This document shows, piece by piece, positions 29,958 to 39,651 of a stretch of DNA of 64,000 nt. Made by a program: the position numbers and the translations under genes. The first letter of the stretch is position 1, and each line of letters begins with the position of its first letter. Origin of the DNA: Pseudomonas sp. URMO17WK12:I2 (GTDB lineage Bacteria; Pseudomonadota; Gammaproteobacteria; Pseudomonadales; Pseudomonadaceae). The DNA lies in contig NZ_QKYW01000005.1 of NCBI RefSeq assembly GCF_003253735.1, forward strand, positions 62,001 through 126,000, in the 5' to 3' direction. The notes below the pieces were generated by a model. That model had not been told where the DNA came from, searched no databases, and saw nothing but the letters and a program-made list of their open reading frames with translations.

Positions 29958-30402
29958 GTGTTGTTAGCCTGGAAAATTTAAAGCCCTCCCAAAGCTGCGG
30001 CGAGTTTATCCATTAGTCGACAGCCAGTTTTTTCTCCTGCCCGGAGCCAGCCAGCGCCCGACGTCTCCCCGCAGCCAATGCCCTACACATTTTTATTCCC
30101 CACAACACCCCTGAAAGCTTTACGAAAGGTTTCGGGCGTACTAATGCTGTAACCGGTGTACCACCGGCGGACGGCCTCTGAAAAAGCCGCCTAGCAATAA
30201 TAATTCAGTGGAGAGCCCTCCCATGCTCGTCACCGCCCGCAGTGCCGCATCCGTTCACGCCTTTCCCCGTTATGCCATTGCCGTTCGGCCTCCTGCGCCG
30301 GGTTTGACCCTGGCCGCTGCCTGACCGGCTGCCGTGCATTCACCTTCGCAGCATCTGCGAGGGAGCCAGTTCGTACTACAAAAACAATCAGAGGTGCGTT
30401 CC
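29958..30402. other. Upstream region of the tct operon
   Basis: About 445 bases without a convincing gene. It holds a perfect CCGGTG-TAC-CACCGG palindrome at 30153-30167, which could bind a regulator of tctCBA. No sigma-54 or strong sigma-70 pattern stood out. Confidence 0.45.
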
Positions 30403-31383
30403 ATGAGTCCCATGTTTCGTCGTGTTCTGCTGTCCGCCTGTTGCGCGCTGGTGGTCGGTCATGCGCTGGCCGATGAGCCGCGTCGTCCCGAATGCATCGC
30501 GCCGGCATCGCCCGGTGGTGGCTTCGACCTGACCTGCAAGCTGGCGCAGAGCGCGCTGGTGCAGGAGAAGCTGCTCAAGTCGCCCATGCGCGTGACCTAC
30601 ATGCCTGGCGGCATCGGTGCCGTGGCCTACAACGCGGTGGTCGCCCAGCGGCCGGCCGATGCGGGCACCATCACTGCGTTTTCCAGCGGCTCGTTGCTGA
30701 ACCTCGCCCAGGGCAAGTTCGGCCGTTTCGACGAGAGCGCCGTGAAGTGGCTGGCGGCCGTGGGCACCAGCTATGGCGCCATCGCGGTGCGCGCGGATTC
30801 GCCTTACAAGAACCTGGGTGACCTGATCGCCGCACTCAAGGCCAACCCCGGCAGTGTGGTGATCGGCGCTGGCGGCACCGTGGGCAGCCAGGACTGGGTG
30901 CAGACCGCGCTGATCGCCCAGGCCGGCGGGGTTGACCCCAAGCAGATGCGCTACGTGTCGATGGAGGGCGGCGGCGAGCTGGCCACCGCGTTGCTGGGTG
31001 GGCATATCCAGGTGGCGAGTACCGACATCGCCGACTCCGTGCCCCACGTGCAGGCCGGCGACATGCGCATTCTGGCCGTGCTGGCCGACCAGCGCCTGGA
31101 AGGGCCGGTGGTGGCGGACATCCCGACTGCCAAGGAGCAGGGCTATGACGTCACCTGGCCGGTGATCCGCGGCTTCTACCTGGGACCGAAGGTCAGCGAC
31201 GAGGCCTATGCCTGGTGGAAGAACGCCTTCGACACGCTGCTTGCATCCGAAGACTTCGCCAAGCTGCGCGCCGAGCGCCAGCTCTATCCCTTCGCCATGA
31301 CCGGCGACGAGCTGGATGGCTACGTGAAGAAGCAGGTCGCCGATTACAAGAAACTGGCCAGCGAATTCGGCCTGACCAAGTAA
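30403..31383 (+). CDS. tctC: Tripartite tricarboxylate transporter, periplasmic binding protein TctC
   Basis: A 326-residue binding protein of the TctC/Bug family that captures citrate or a related carboxylate in the periplasm and delivers it to TctAB. The signal peptide ends near GHALADE. Family motifs include IAPASPGGGFD, the VTYMPGGIGAVAYN ligand loop, and ADSPYKNLGDLIAALK. The ATG at 30403 follows a GAGGTG site; an upstream in-frame ATG at 30334 would put 23 hydrophilic residues before the signal peptide. It heads a tctC-tctB-tctA operon. The usual tctDE two-component genes are not adjacent. Confidence 0.9.
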   Translation: MSPMFRRVLLSACCALVVGHALADEPRRPECIAPASPGGGFDLTCKLAQSALVQEKLLKSPMRVTYMPGGIGAVAYNAVVAQRPADAGTITAFSSGSLLNLAQGKFGRFDESAVKWLAAVGTSYGAIAVRADSPYKNLGDLIAALKANPGSVVIGAGGTVGSQDWVQTALIAQAGGVDPKQMRYVSMEGGGELATALLGGHIQVASTDIADSVPHVQAGDMRILAVLADQRLEGPVVADIPTAKEQGYDVTWPVIRGFYLGPKVSDEAYAWWKNAFDTLLASEDFAKLRAERQLYPFAMTGDELDGYVKKQVADYKKLASEFGLTK

Positions 31384-31481
31384 GCGCGAACGCACGCTCC
31401 AAGGTCACGGCCTCACCGTGACGGCGCGGTCGGCAACGACAGCGCGGGCAGGCGTGTACTCGCTCCACGAGGATTTACCCG

Positions 31482-31940
31482 ATGATCCTGCAACGCATTT
31501 TTGCCGTGTCCCTGCTGGCCGTGTGCCTGGTGCTGGCCGTGATGGCCTGGCCCTACCAGGCGCCGTTCTCCTACGAGCCGGTCGGCCCGCGCGCCTTTCC
31601 GCTGTTGATTCTGGGCCTCATGGCCCTGGCGCTGGTGTTCCTGGCGATCCGCCCGACGCCCATCGCCCGCAGCGATGACGAACCCGATCTGGACCGCGCG
31701 ACCCTGACCAAGGTGATCGCCTGTTTCGCATTGCTGCTGGTGTTCGCCGCCACCTTCGAGCCCCTGGGCTTCATTCTCAGCTCGATCCTCATCGGCGTGC
31801 CGATGGCCAGGCTGTACGGCGGTCGCTGGTCTTTCAGCATCGTGGTGATCGTGGCCATGAGCGTGTTGCTGTATTGGCTGTTCGACCGCGTGATGGATGT
31901 TCCACTTCCCCTCGGCCCGCTAGACGTGCTGGAGAACTGA
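31482..31940 (+). CDS. tctB: Tripartite tricarboxylate transporter small membrane subunit TctB
   Basis: A 152-residue protein with four hydrophobic helices, including an opening AVCLVLAVMAWPYQAPFSYEPVGPRAFP pattern typical of TctB, and a C-terminal IVVIVAMSVLLYWLFDRVMDVPLP. TctB forms the small membrane component with TctA and uses the ion gradient to drive uptake. It starts about 100 bases after tctC and ends three bases before tctA. Confidence 0.9.
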   Translation: MILQRIFAVSLLAVCLVLAVMAWPYQAPFSYEPVGPRAFPLLILGLMALALVFLAIRPTPIARSDDEPDLDRATLTKVIACFALLLVFAATFEPLGFILSSILIGVPMARLYGGRWSFSIVVIVAMSVLLYWLFDRVMDVPLPLGPLDVLEN

Positions 31941-31943
31941 CAC

Positions 31944-33452
31944 ATGGAAACCTTGAGCTATCTGGGTCACGGCTTCGGCATTGCCACCACGCCCTACAAC
32001 CTGATCACCGCGCTGATCGGCACCCTGATCGGCACCGTGGTTGGTCTACTGCCGGGCCTGGGGCCGATCAACGGCGTGGCCTTGCTGATCCCCATCGCCT
32101 TCGCCCTCGGGCTGCCCCCGGAGTCGGCGCTGATTCTGCTGTCGGCCGTGTACCTGGGCTGCGAATATGGCGGCCGGATCAGCTCGATCCTGCTGAACAT
32201 TCCCGGCGAAGCCTCCACGGTGATGACCGCGCTGGACGGCTACCCCATGGCGCGCCAGGGCAAGGCGGGCATCGCCCTGTCGCTGTCGGCCTGGAGTTCG
32301 TTCATCGGTGCGCTGCTGGCCACCTGCTGCATGGTGTTGTTCACGCCGCTGCTGGCCGCCTGGGCAGTCGCTTTTGGCCCTGCCGAATACTTCGTGCTGA
32401 TGGTTTTCGCCATCGTCTGCCTGGGCGGCATGGCGGGCGACAAACCGCTGAAGACCTTCGTCGCTGCGCTGATCGGCCTGTTCCTGTCGGCCGTCGGTAT
32501 CGACGCCAACAGCGGTGTGTACCGTTTTACCGGTGACAGCGTGCACCTGGCCGACGGTATCCAGTTCGTGGTGCTGGTGCTGGGCCTGTTCTCGATCAGC
32601 GAGATCCTCCTGCTGCTGGAAAAGACCCACCACGGCCACGTCGCGGTCAAGGCCACCGGGCGCATGCTGTTCAATTTCAAGGAAGCGTCTGCGGTGCTGA
32701 TGGTCAACCTGCGCTGCAGCATCTCCGGCTTCATCATCGGCGTGCTGCCGGGCGCCGGTAACACGCTGGCCAGTGCCGTGGCCTACATGACCGAAAAGCG
32801 TCTGGCCGGTGCCAGCGGCAACTTCGGCAAGGGTGATATTCGCGGCCTGGCGGCGCCGGAAACCGCCATCGGCGCGTCCACCTGCGGCGGCCTGGTGCCG
32901 ATGCTGACCCTCGGCGTTCCCGGCTCGGGTACCACCGCGGTGATGCTCGGCGCACTGACGCTGTACAACATCACCCCGGGCCCGCTGCTGTTCGAACAGC
33001 AGCCGGATATCGTCTGGGGCCTGATCGCCTCGCTGTTCATCGCCAACGTCATGCTGCTGGTGCTCAACGTACCGATGATCGGGGTCTTCACCCGCATTCT
33101 CGCCGTGCCGACCTGGGCCCTGGCACCGGTAATCGCGATCATCACCGGCATCGGCGTCTACGCGGTGCATGCGACCACCTTCGACCTGTTCCTCATGGTC
33201 GGCATCGGCTTCATGGGCTACATCATGCGCAAGCTGGACTTTCCGCTCTCGCCGGTGCTGCTGGGCTTCATCCTCGGTGGGCTGATGGAGCAGAACCTGC
33301 GCCGCGCGCTGTCGATCTCCAATGGCGAGCTGGGCATCCTGTTCTCCAGCCCGATCAGCATCGGTACCTGGGTACTGGTGGCCGTGATGATCGTCCTGCC
33401 GATGTGGCGTGGCTGGCGTCGCCGGGTACGTCGGGTGCAGGCGGCGGCCTGA
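31944..33452 (+). CDS. tctA: Tripartite tricarboxylate transporter large permease TctA
   Basis: A 502-residue permease with about ten to twelve helices. The TctA signatures are clear: GTVVGLLPGLGPINGVALLIP, YGGRISSILLNIPGEAS, and the repeat-half ISGFIIGVLPGAGNTLAS. It forms the translocation channel for the carboxylate bound by TctC. Its ATG is three bases after tctB, so translation is probably coupled. A GC-rich hairpin with a T-run follows at 33461. Confidence 0.93.
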   Translation: METLSYLGHGFGIATTPYNLITALIGTLIGTVVGLLPGLGPINGVALLIPIAFALGLPPESALILLSAVYLGCEYGGRISSILLNIPGEASTVMTALDGYPMARQGKAGIALSLSAWSSFIGALLATCCMVLFTPLLAAWAVAFGPAEYFVLMVFAIVCLGGMAGDKPLKTFVAALIGLFLSAVGIDANSGVYRFTGDSVHLADGIQFVVLVLGLFSISEILLLLEKTHHGHVAVKATGRMLFNFKEASAVLMVNLRCSISGFIIGVLPGAGNTLASAVAYMTEKRLAGASGNFGKGDIRGLAAPETAIGASTCGGLVPMLTLGVPGSGTTAVMLGALTLYNITPGPLLFEQQPDIVWGLIASLFIANVMLLVLNVPMIGVFTRILAVPTWALAPVIAIITGIGVYAVHATTFDLFLMVGIGFMGYIMRKLDFPLSPVLLGFILGGLMEQNLRRALSISNGELGILFSSPISIGTWVLVAVMIVLPMWRGWRRRVRRVQAAA

Positions 33453-33460
33453 TGTGAATG

Positions 33461-33493
33461 GCCCGGGCCCCGTTTTTTATGTGGGGCTCGGGT
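33461..33493 (+). terminator. Candidate terminator after tctA
   Basis: GCCCGGGCCCCGTTTTTT, followed by GGGGCTCGGG, offers a GC stem followed by or enclosing a T-run, nine bases beyond the tctA stop. Confidence 0.45.
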
Positions 33494-33628
33494 AAGTGTA
33501 ATTCGTGGGGACCTTCAAAGTGCTGGTGCGCCCGAAGGCAAAGCGCAGGAAGGGACCCACGAAGACTCATACCGGTTCTTGAAGCCAGGCCGGGATATCA
33601 CGAGCTCGAACAGCGAGCTGGACCAAGC

Positions 33629-34192
33629 CTAATCCGGTTTGGCCACCGAGCGCACAATGGTGCCCGCAGGGCTTTGTATGATGCTCAGTATGGCGACGCC
33701 GCCCTTGTCGGGCAGCGAATGATAGAACGTCCGGCTAACGCACAGCTGCAAGCCAAGGGCCTGGAAATGCTCGGTCTCTATCCGGTAGTCGCAGGTCTTG
33801 TATTTACCGTAGCCGTGGTGCTTTGCTTCGATGGCATCGGTAACGACCTGTTCGCTGCCAAACAGCGCGGTGTAGATCCTGGGGGCGATCAGGTAGAGGT
33901 GGAGGAAGGCATAGAAGTAAAAGGCCAGGGGCAGCAGGAGGAACAATAGAAATTTGTTCTTCAGGGTATTGTCCAGCTTGCCGGCTGGTCGCCACGAGCC
34001 GCTCCTGAACTTGATGAAAAACAGGCTGAACACGCCAGCCGAAAGCAGTGCCGTGGCTATCAACGATAGCCTGAACAGCTCCGGATTCGGGTAGAAGTCA
34101 TGGTAGCCAACGAAGTAGAGCGTTCCGGTAACGAAGGGCAGTAAGGCGAGTGTTCCCGCTATTTTCTGAGAGCGGCTGATGACTATCTTCAT
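33629..34192 (-). CDS. Hypothetical membrane protein
   Basis: A 187-residue protein with three hydrophobic helices (AGTLALLPFVTGTLYFVGY, LSLIATALLSAGVFSLFFI and FLLFLLLPLAFYFYAFLHLYLI). A C-terminal domain follows with CDYRIETEHFQALGLQLCVSRTFY, containing two cysteines. No family was recognised. The start at 34192 (MKIVISR) is preferred over an upstream ATG that would add 51 residues of non-membrane, proline-rich sequence. It stands alone, between tctA and the glutathione transferase. Confidence 0.6.
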   Translation of the reverse strand: MKIVISRSQKIAGTLALLPFVTGTLYFVGYHDFYPNPELFRLSLIATALLSAGVFSLFFIKFRSGSWRPAGKLDNTLKNKFLLFLLLPLAFYFYAFLHLYLIAPRIYTALFGSEQVVTDAIEAKHHGYGKYKTCDYRIETEHFQALGLQLCVSRTFYHSLPDKGGVAILSIIQSPAGTIVRSVAKPD

Positions 34193-34283
34193 GATGGCTA
34201 GAGTTTGATGCTGTGCTGGTTCGGCGCGTTCTGGCGTGGTGGGTGTCGAGCCTAGCACCCGATGGGACAGAAAACGCCATTGC

Positions 34284-34322
34284 TTTAAAAGAAGCCCCGA
34301 GGCTGCAGCGCATCGGGGCTTG
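34284..34322 (-). terminator. Intrinsic terminator of the glutathione transferase gene
   Basis: AAGCCCCGA and TCGGGGCTT form a 9 bp stem. Read on the minus strand it is followed by CTTTT, about 40 bases after the transferase stop. Confidence 0.75.
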
Positions 34323-34363
34323 CTTTCAGTTGGCGGCTTGGGCAACCAGCCTTCGCTGGCGCG

Positions 34364-35209
34364 TTACGCCTTATCTAGATCCGCAGCCTGGTGCCGTTCC
34401 GGCACTTGCTCCGACTCCTCACCCCAGGTGCGGTTCACGCGGCGGCCGCGTTTTACCGCTTCGCGCTCGGCGATCTCGTTGGCCCAGCGTTGCACGTGGG
34501 TGTACTCGTGGGCGGCGAGAAATTCCGCGGCGCCGTAGACGTTGTTGCGCACCAGCTCGCCGTACCAGGGCCACACGGCGATATCGGCGATGGTGTAGGT
34601 ATCGCCGGCCAGGTAGCGGTGCTCGGCCAGGCGCTGGTCGAGCACGTCGAGCTGGCGCTTGGCTTCCATGGTGAAGCGGTTGATGGCGTATTCGAACTTC
34701 TCCGGGGCGTAGGCGTAGAAGTGCCCGAAGCCGCCGCCCAGGTAGGGCGCCGAGCCCATTTGCCAGAACAGCCAGTTGAGGGTTTCGGTGCGGCCGGCCG
34801 GGTCCTTGGGCAGGAACTCGCCGAACTTCTCTGCCAGGTACAGCAGGATCGAGCCGGACTCGAACACGCGGATCGGCGTGTCGCCGCTGCGGTCGAGCAG
34901 GGCCGGGATCTTCGAGTTCGGGTTGACGCCCACGAAGCCGCTGGAGAACTGGTCGCCTTCGCCAATGCGGATCAGCCAGGCGTCGTACTCGGCGCCGCTG
35001 TGCCCCAGCGCCAGCAATTCCTCGAGCAGGATGGTCACCTTCACGCCATTGGGCGTTGCCAGGGAGTAGAGCTGCAGCGGGTGCTTGCCGACCGGCAGTT
35101 GCTTGTCATGGGTCGCGCCGGCGGTGGGGCGGTTGATCTTGGAGAACTGGCCACCGGAAGCTTCAAGGTGCTGCCATACCTTTGGCGGAACATAGGTTGA
35201 TTGGGTCAT
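34364..35209 (-). CDS. yghU: Glutathione S-transferase, YghU/YfcG-like
   Basis: A 281-residue cytosolic glutathione transferase of the Nu class. The N-terminal extension YVPPKVWQHLEASGGQFSKI and the RPTAGATHDKQLPVGKH stretch are hallmarks of YghU. These are followed by the thioredoxin-like domain (LYSLATPNGVKVTILLEEL, with NPNSKIPAL and FESGSILLYLAEK for the glutathione site) and an all-helical C-terminal domain. YghU enzymes reduce disulphides and organic peroxides with glutathione. The start at 35209 is chosen over an upstream ATG 12 codons away. It is a single gene with its own terminator. Confidence 0.9.
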   Translation of the reverse strand: MTQSTYVPPKVWQHLEASGGQFSKINRPTAGATHDKQLPVGKHPLQLYSLATPNGVKVTILLEELLALGHSGAEYDAWLIRIGEGDQFSSGFVGVNPNSKIPALLDRSGDTPIRVFESGSILLYLAEKFGEFLPKDPAGRTETLNWLFWQMGSAPYLGGGFGHFYAYAPEKFEYAINRFTMEAKRQLDVLDQRLAEHRYLAGDTYTIADIAVWPWYGELVRNNVYGAAEFLAAHEYTHVQRWANEIAEREAVKRGRRVNRTWGEESEQVPERHQAADLDKA

Positions 35210-35678
35210 GGAATCCTCGCTATCGGCGTGATGGGGGCACTGCATGTGAACGCGAGGCTAGCCCGATTACGCCCGCTCTTCGAGAGGCCATGGCGCATGT
35301 TGGGTATCGATCGGGTTGATAGTGTCTCATTGCTATTTACGATGGGCGGCGTAATCGCTCGCGGCTCGCTGCGCAGGGCTGATACAAGCCAAGTGCAGCC
35401 CATGCGCGACCCGCACCGCTCTGGGGCGATACGAACCTTGTACAAAGCGCACAGGTTTATACGGCGCGGTAGGGCTACAGCCTGGCTGAAACATATCGTT
35501 GCAACCTTGTGTAGGTGGCGCAGTCATAGGCACATCGCCAGTAATGGCGTATTGCTATTTGTGGTGGGCCGCTGTCGAACGGGCGCATCCAGGCAGGCAC
35601 AGCTGGCCTTTCTCGTGCCGCGAGATGGGCCCTGCACACTAAAACACCAAGCCGACCCTGAGAGGTCTGTGAGAAACC
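35210..35678. other. Intergenic region upstream of chemoreceptor
   Basis: About 470 bases lie between the divergent glutathione transferase and chemoreceptor genes. Only a short CGCCA-GTAA-TGGCG hairpin near 35540 stands out. No convincing gene or flagellar-sigma promoter was found. Confidence 0.4.
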
Positions 35679-37703
35679 ATGAATATCCTTGCTCCTGCCA
35701 TGCACCTGACCAGTCGGCTGCGCTTTCCCGTCAAATTCGCGATCCTCGCCGTGATCGTGCTGATTCCGCTGAGCCTGCTGGGCCTGCGCGTCATCAACCA
35801 GATCAACGCCAGCATCGACACTATCCGCAGCGAGCAGCTTGGCCAGCGCTACCTGCTGGACGTCACGCCCGTACTGCGCCTGTCGATGCTGCAGCGCGCC
35901 CTGACCAACCGCCTGCTCAGTGGCGATGCCACGGCCCAGGGCGATCTCGCCGCCAACCAGGCGAAATTGCAGGAGGCGTTCAGCAAACTGGAGGCCACCG
36001 ACCGCGAGCTGGGCACCACGCTGGAAACCGCTGACCGGGTGGCGCGCCTGCGTACCGACGCTTTGCAGTTGATCGAGCAGGGCAGGGGCAATGCCGATCA
36101 GGGGCAGATCTTCGATGCCTGGAACGACCAGCTCGCCAAGACGCTGAATTTCGTTTATCTGGTCAGCGCCACATCGGGCATGGTGCTGGATGAGGACTAC
36201 AACTCGCTGTTCATGATCGACCAGAGCACCCTGCGCCTGCCGCGGCAGATAAACGTCGTCGGCCAGTTGCGCGGCCTGGCCAGCGGGCTGCGCGAGGGCC
36301 AGCCGCTTGGCGCCGGCACGCGCTCGGCGCTGCGGGTATTGCTCAAGCAGGAACTGCAGATCCGCCAGGAGCTGCTGCAAAGCCTGGCGCTGCTGCGTCG
36401 CAACGAGCCGGCGCTGGCAGATCGGTTGCAGGCGCCGATCAACAGCGCACTGCAGGCGCTGGACAGCTTTCGCGCCGACCTTGGCCGAGTGCTCGCCGAC
36501 ACCGGCAGCACCATCAATGGGGTGCAGGGGCTGGCGGCCAACGGCAACGCGGTGGTGGCCGATCTGTACAAGGCTCAGGACGTGTTGCAGGAAGAGTTAA
36601 CCAACGCCCTTGGGCAGCGGACCCACGAACGACTGTCCGAACGGGCTTTGATCCTCGGCATGTTCGCCTTCATGGGCCTGCTGCTGGTCTATGTGTTCAT
36701 GGGCATCTACCGCTCGATGCGCAACGCCATCGACGAGGTGCTGGAAGCCTCGCGGCAGATTGCCCAAGGCGACCTCACCGCCCAGGTGCAGGTCCGTGGC
36801 AAGGATGAAATGGCCGACGTGGGCAAGGGCTTCAACCACATGGTGCAGGCCTTCCGCACCTCGTTGACGCAGGTGGAGCACAGTTCCCACGCGGTGTCCG
36901 AGGCCTCGGTGCGCCTGGGGGCCTCCATTGCCCGGGCCAAGCAGTCGATGAATACCCAGCAGGGCGAAACCGAGCAGGTGGCCACGGCCATCAACGAGAT
37001 GACCGCCAGCGTCGCCGACGTGGCGCAGAACACCGAGGGCGCCGCGCGGGCGGCCGGGCAGGCCAGCCAGGCGTCGGCCAATGGCTTGGCGGTGATGAAT
37101 ACCACGCGCATGACCATCGAGGCGCTGGCCGGTGAGGTTGAGCTGAGCGCGCAGAAGGTATCCGCATTGGCGGTGCACAGCCAGGAGATCGGCGGGGTCA
37201 TCGAGGTCATCCGCAATATCGCCGACCAGACCAACCTGCTGGCGTTGAACGCCGCCATCGAAGCGGCGCGTGCCGGCGAGCAGGGTCGCGGCTTCGCCGT
37301 GGTGGCCGATGAGGTGCGCACCCTGGCTTCGCGCACCCAGGGCTCGACCGAGGAAATCCGCCGCATCATTCAGGAACTGCAGCAGGCCATGGCCGCTACC
37401 GTTGAACAGATGAAAACCGGCCAGGACAAGGCCCAGGCCTGCGTGCAATCGGCCGATCAGGCGGCCAGGAGCCTTGGTGCGATCAATGATGAGGTCGAGC
37501 AGATCGTCGGCATGAACACCCAGATCGCCAGCGCGGCGGTGCAGCAGCACGCCGTCTCCGAAGACATCAACCGCAACGTCATCGAGATTCGCAATGGCAG
37601 CGTGGTTCTGATCGAGGGCATCGAGGAAAACGCCCAGACGGCCGACGAGCTGTCGCGCCTGGCCGGGGAGCTGCGCACCGTGGTGTCGCGCTTCAAGATC
37701 TGA
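35679..37703 (+). CDS. Methyl-accepting chemotaxis protein with helical periplasmic domain
   Basis: A 674-residue chemoreceptor. Membrane helix 1 spans about residues 18-38. A periplasmic all-helical ligand domain of about 280 residues follows, with a [18 protein letters not shown] segment of the helical-bimodular type. Membrane helix 2 is near 325-345, then HAMP, then the signalling hairpin with tip [20 protein letters not shown] and [17 protein letters not shown]. It signals to CheA/CheW. Helical-bimodular receptors in Pseudomonas often sense organic acids, so a carboxylate ligand is a guess, perhaps fitting the nearby tctCBA. RBS is weak GAGAAACC. Confidence 0.9.
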   Translation: MNILAPAMHLTSRLRFPVKFAILAVIVLIPLSLLGLRVINQINASIDTIRSEQLGQRYLLDVTPVLRLSMLQRALTNRLLSGDATAQGDLAANQAKLQEAFSKLEATDRELGTTLETADRVARLRTDALQLIEQGRGNADQGQIFDAWNDQLAKTLNFVYLVSATSGMVLDEDYNSLFMIDQSTLRLPRQINVVGQLRGLASGLREGQPLGAGTRSALRVLLKQELQIRQELLQSLALLRRNEPALADRLQAPINSALQALDSFRADLGRVLADTGSTINGVQGLAANGNAVVADLYKAQDVLQEELTNALGQRTHERLSERALILGMFAFMGLLLVYVFMGIYRSMRNAIDEVLEASRQIAQGDLTAQVQVRGKDEMADVGKGFNHMVQAFRTSLTQVEHSSHAVSEASVRLGASIARAKQSMNTQQGETEQVATAINEMTASVADVAQNTEGAARAAGQASQASANGLAVMNTTRMTIEALAGEVELSAQKVSALAVHSQEIGGVIEVIRNIADQTNLLALNAAIEAARAGEQGRGFAVVADEVRTLASRTQGSTEEIRRIIQELQQAMAATVEQMKTGQDKAQACVQSADQAARSLGAINDEVEQIVGMNTQIASAAVQQHAVSEDINRNVIEIRNGSVVLIEGIEENAQTADELSRLAGELRTVVSRFKI

Positions 37704-37827
37704 CTCGCCTGACTGATCGCGGCGCACTGCTCGCCGCGGGTCGTCGGGCTCTGCCTGGTGCAGATGAAGTGATCGCTGCCGGCTGGCCGTGGTCTGCCTT
37801 GCAGAGAGGGCGCAGACCGCGCGCGTC

Positions 37828-38295
37828 ATGAAGGGAGCGGCACCGGTGACCAAGCAACGCATCAGCGCACAGCAACTGGGGCTCGAGGCCGGGCTCGCCA
37901 AGGCAGACGAGCAGGCGCTATTCAAATGGTTGCTCGCCAGCTTTCTGTTCGGCAAACCGATCCAGCAGGCGGTGGCCGAACGGGCCTATGGGGTTCTCGT
38001 CGAGCAGCAGGGGCTGGACACGCCTGCCAAGCTTGCCCAGTGCAGCCAGCAACAACTGGTGCGGCTGCTCGGCCAGGCGCGCTACGTGCGTTACGACATT
38101 TCCACTGCCGCGCGCCTGCACAAGCTCAGCCGCAAGTTACTGTCCGAGTACGGCGGTACCGTTACCGCCATCCGCCAGCAAAGCCCCAGTCGGCAAGAGT
38201 TCGCGCAGCGCCTGCTGGCCTTCGAGGGCATCGGCCCGAAGACGCTGGAGATCTTCATGGGCGAGGCCGAGGCCGGGCTTTACGGCGAGCAGTGA
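37828..38295 (+). CDS. Short HhH-GPD-like protein (DNA glycosylase fold, probably non-catalytic)
   Basis: A 155-residue protein resembling the helical core of endonuclease III/AlkA glycosylases. It keeps the helix-hairpin-helix hairpin FEGIGPKTLEIFMG but ends 12 residues later, so the catalytic aspartate helix that normally follows is absent. No iron-sulphur cysteines are present. It may bind DNA without base excision, or be a shortened paralogue. Start is uncertain: ATG at 37828, or GTG at 37846 preceded by an AAGGGAG site at better spacing. A further in-frame start at 37789 is less likely. Confidence 0.6.
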   Translation: MKGAAPVTKQRISAQQLGLEAGLAKADEQALFKWLLASFLFGKPIQQAVAERAYGVLVEQQGLDTPAKLAQCSQQQLVRLLGQARYVRYDISTAARLHKLSRKLLSEYGGTVTAIRQQSPSRQEFAQRLLAFEGIGPKTLEIFMGEAEAGLYGEQ

Positions 38296-38306
38296 GCAGG
38301 TAGCGG

Positions 38307-38798
38307 TCAGGTTCGCACACCGCCACGGGCGTTCTTCTTCTGCAGAATCTCCGCGGCCTCGTTGTAGGCGGCCTGGAAGGTTTCGCTGCCGATCCACTGC
38401 ACGGCGGCGTCTTCGCTCTCGTTGTGGAACAGGCCGCGGTAGACGATCAGCAGGCCCATCATGAAGTCGGTCGCCGCTTCCGGGTCTTCCTCGGCGACCA
38501 CCAGTTCCAGCACCGGGTATTGCAGGAACACCAGGCACAGGGCGAGCAGGCCGATGGCTTCGGCCTGGTGCATGGCCTGGAACAGGTCATCGAAGTGCGC
38601 CGGGTCGAAGCCGTTTTCCTCGATGTCCTGGAAGTCGAAGGTAGCGAGGTCGATCTCCACGTCATCGAAGGGCTCGTCGATCAGCGGGTTGGCCAGCAGC
38701 GGGTGCACGACAGTGGCCTTGGGCTTGCCCATGCGGTTCTGCCTGGCCTTGGTCTTGGCCCGCTGGGCGCGTTTTTTCTGCTTGTCGGGAGAGGCCAT
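38307..38798 (-). CDS. Conserved-looking hypothetical protein with basic N terminus
   Basis: A 163-residue protein. The first 30 residues are strongly basic (PDKQKKRAQRAKTKARQNR), suggesting nucleic-acid or ribosome contact. A long acidic middle (PFDDVEIDLATFDFQDIEEN) and a helical C-terminal part follow. No family was recognised. An AAGGA site lies about 10 bases before the ATG. It is convergent with the HhH gene and has a typical high-GC codon pattern, so it is probably a resident chromosomal gene. Confidence 0.7.
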   Translation of the reverse strand: MASPDKQKKRAQRAKTKARQNRMGKPKATVVHPLLANPLIDEPFDDVEIDLATFDFQDIEENGFDPAHFDDLFQAMHQAEAIGLLALCLVFLQYPVLELVVAEEDPEAATDFMMGLLIVYRGLFHNESEDAAVQWIGSETFQAAYNEAAEILQKKNARGGVRT

Positions 38799-39002
38799 GG
38801 CGGCAGGGTCCTTGTGCGGAGCTGAAAGCGGATGCGCATTGTATGCAGTCTTGGCCGTTTGGTTGCGGCAACTTCATGCACCGCCATCGTGGCCCCGCTC
38901 GCAGATATCAGACGGGCAGCGCGGCCGGCCCTTGGCAAAGCCGCCACCTGGTTCTAGATTGCCCGCAGCGCAGCCCGCGCTCAGTACAGGGATTTATCGG
39001 TC

Positions 39003-39548
39003 ATGCCCATTCGCCCGACGCTCGCGCTGCTTGTGCTGTGCAGCCTTTCCACTCACGCGTTGAGCCAGGTGTACAGCTGGGTCGACGAGAAGGGGCAAAA
39101 GCATTTCGGTAGCCAGCCACCGCCTGCCCAGCAGGTCGAGGCGGTGACCATCAAGCCCGGTTACGCCGCTGAGCCGCCAGCGGCAGCACCTGCCGAACCC
39201 GCCCGGGCGGCAGCGGCCGAGCGGGCGCCAGGCAAAACGTCGAAGCGCGAAATGTGCCAGAGCGCCATGCGCTGGACGGTCATCGACCTCAAGAACCTGC
39301 GCGAGATCGCCGAGGAGCGCCAAAGCGCCGGGCGCATTACCGCCGCCGAATACGCGCAGGCGCAACAGAACCTGGACGGTGTAGAGCAGCGGATCAGCCT
39401 GCAGGACTGCACCACCAGTTCCGGTGAGGACCAACAACGCTATGATTGCCTGTCCAAAGGCGCCGGGGTGCTGGTGTGTTCCGGGCTGATGGCGGCGGCA
39501 ATGGAGGAGGCCGAGAAGGAGGCCGCGAAGCGTACGGGCAAGCCGTAA
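39003..39548 (+). CDS. DUF4124 domain-containing exported protein
   Basis: A 181-residue protein with a signal peptide ending near THALSQ, directly followed by the DUF4124 motif VYSWVDEKGQKHFGSQPP. Its WVDEKG-type hairpin is common in Pseudomonas exported proteins of unknown role. An Ala/Pro-rich linker follows, then a helical part with four cysteines (EMCQSAM, LQDCTTSS, YDCLSK and VCSG) that may form disulphides. It is a single gene, convergent with the chemoreceptor on the right. Confidence 0.8.
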   Translation: MPIRPTLALLVLCSLSTHALSQVYSWVDEKGQKHFGSQPPPAQQVEAVTIKPGYAAEPPAAAPAEPARAAAAERAPGKTSKREMCQSAMRWTVIDLKNLREIAEERQSAGRITAAEYAQAQQNLDGVEQRISLQDCTTSSGEDQQRYDCLSKGAGVLVCSGLMAAAMEEAEKEAAKRTGKP

Positions 39549-39570
39549 GCAGCGCTTCAGAGGGTTGTCG

Positions 39571-39603
39571 AAAAAAGGCCCCGGCGGTGTACCCGCCGGG
39601 GCC
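39571..39603 (-). terminator. Terminator shared by DUF4124 gene and chemoreceptor
   Basis: GGCCCCGGCGG and CCGCCGGGGCC form an 11 bp perfect stem with a short loop. On the minus strand a run of six T follows, serving the chemoreceptor. On the plus strand TCTGTTT follows, giving some bidirectional function. Confidence 0.85.
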
Positions 39604-39651
39604 TCTGTTTATCCGCTTGTTAAAACTGACCGAGTAAAGGTCCCGCTGCCC

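Noticed and set aside
35678..35679. A flagellar-sigma promoter before the first chemoreceptor
   Set aside because: TAAA and GCCGACC occur within about 20 bases of each other upstream of 35679, but the spacing is too short for a FliA promoter.
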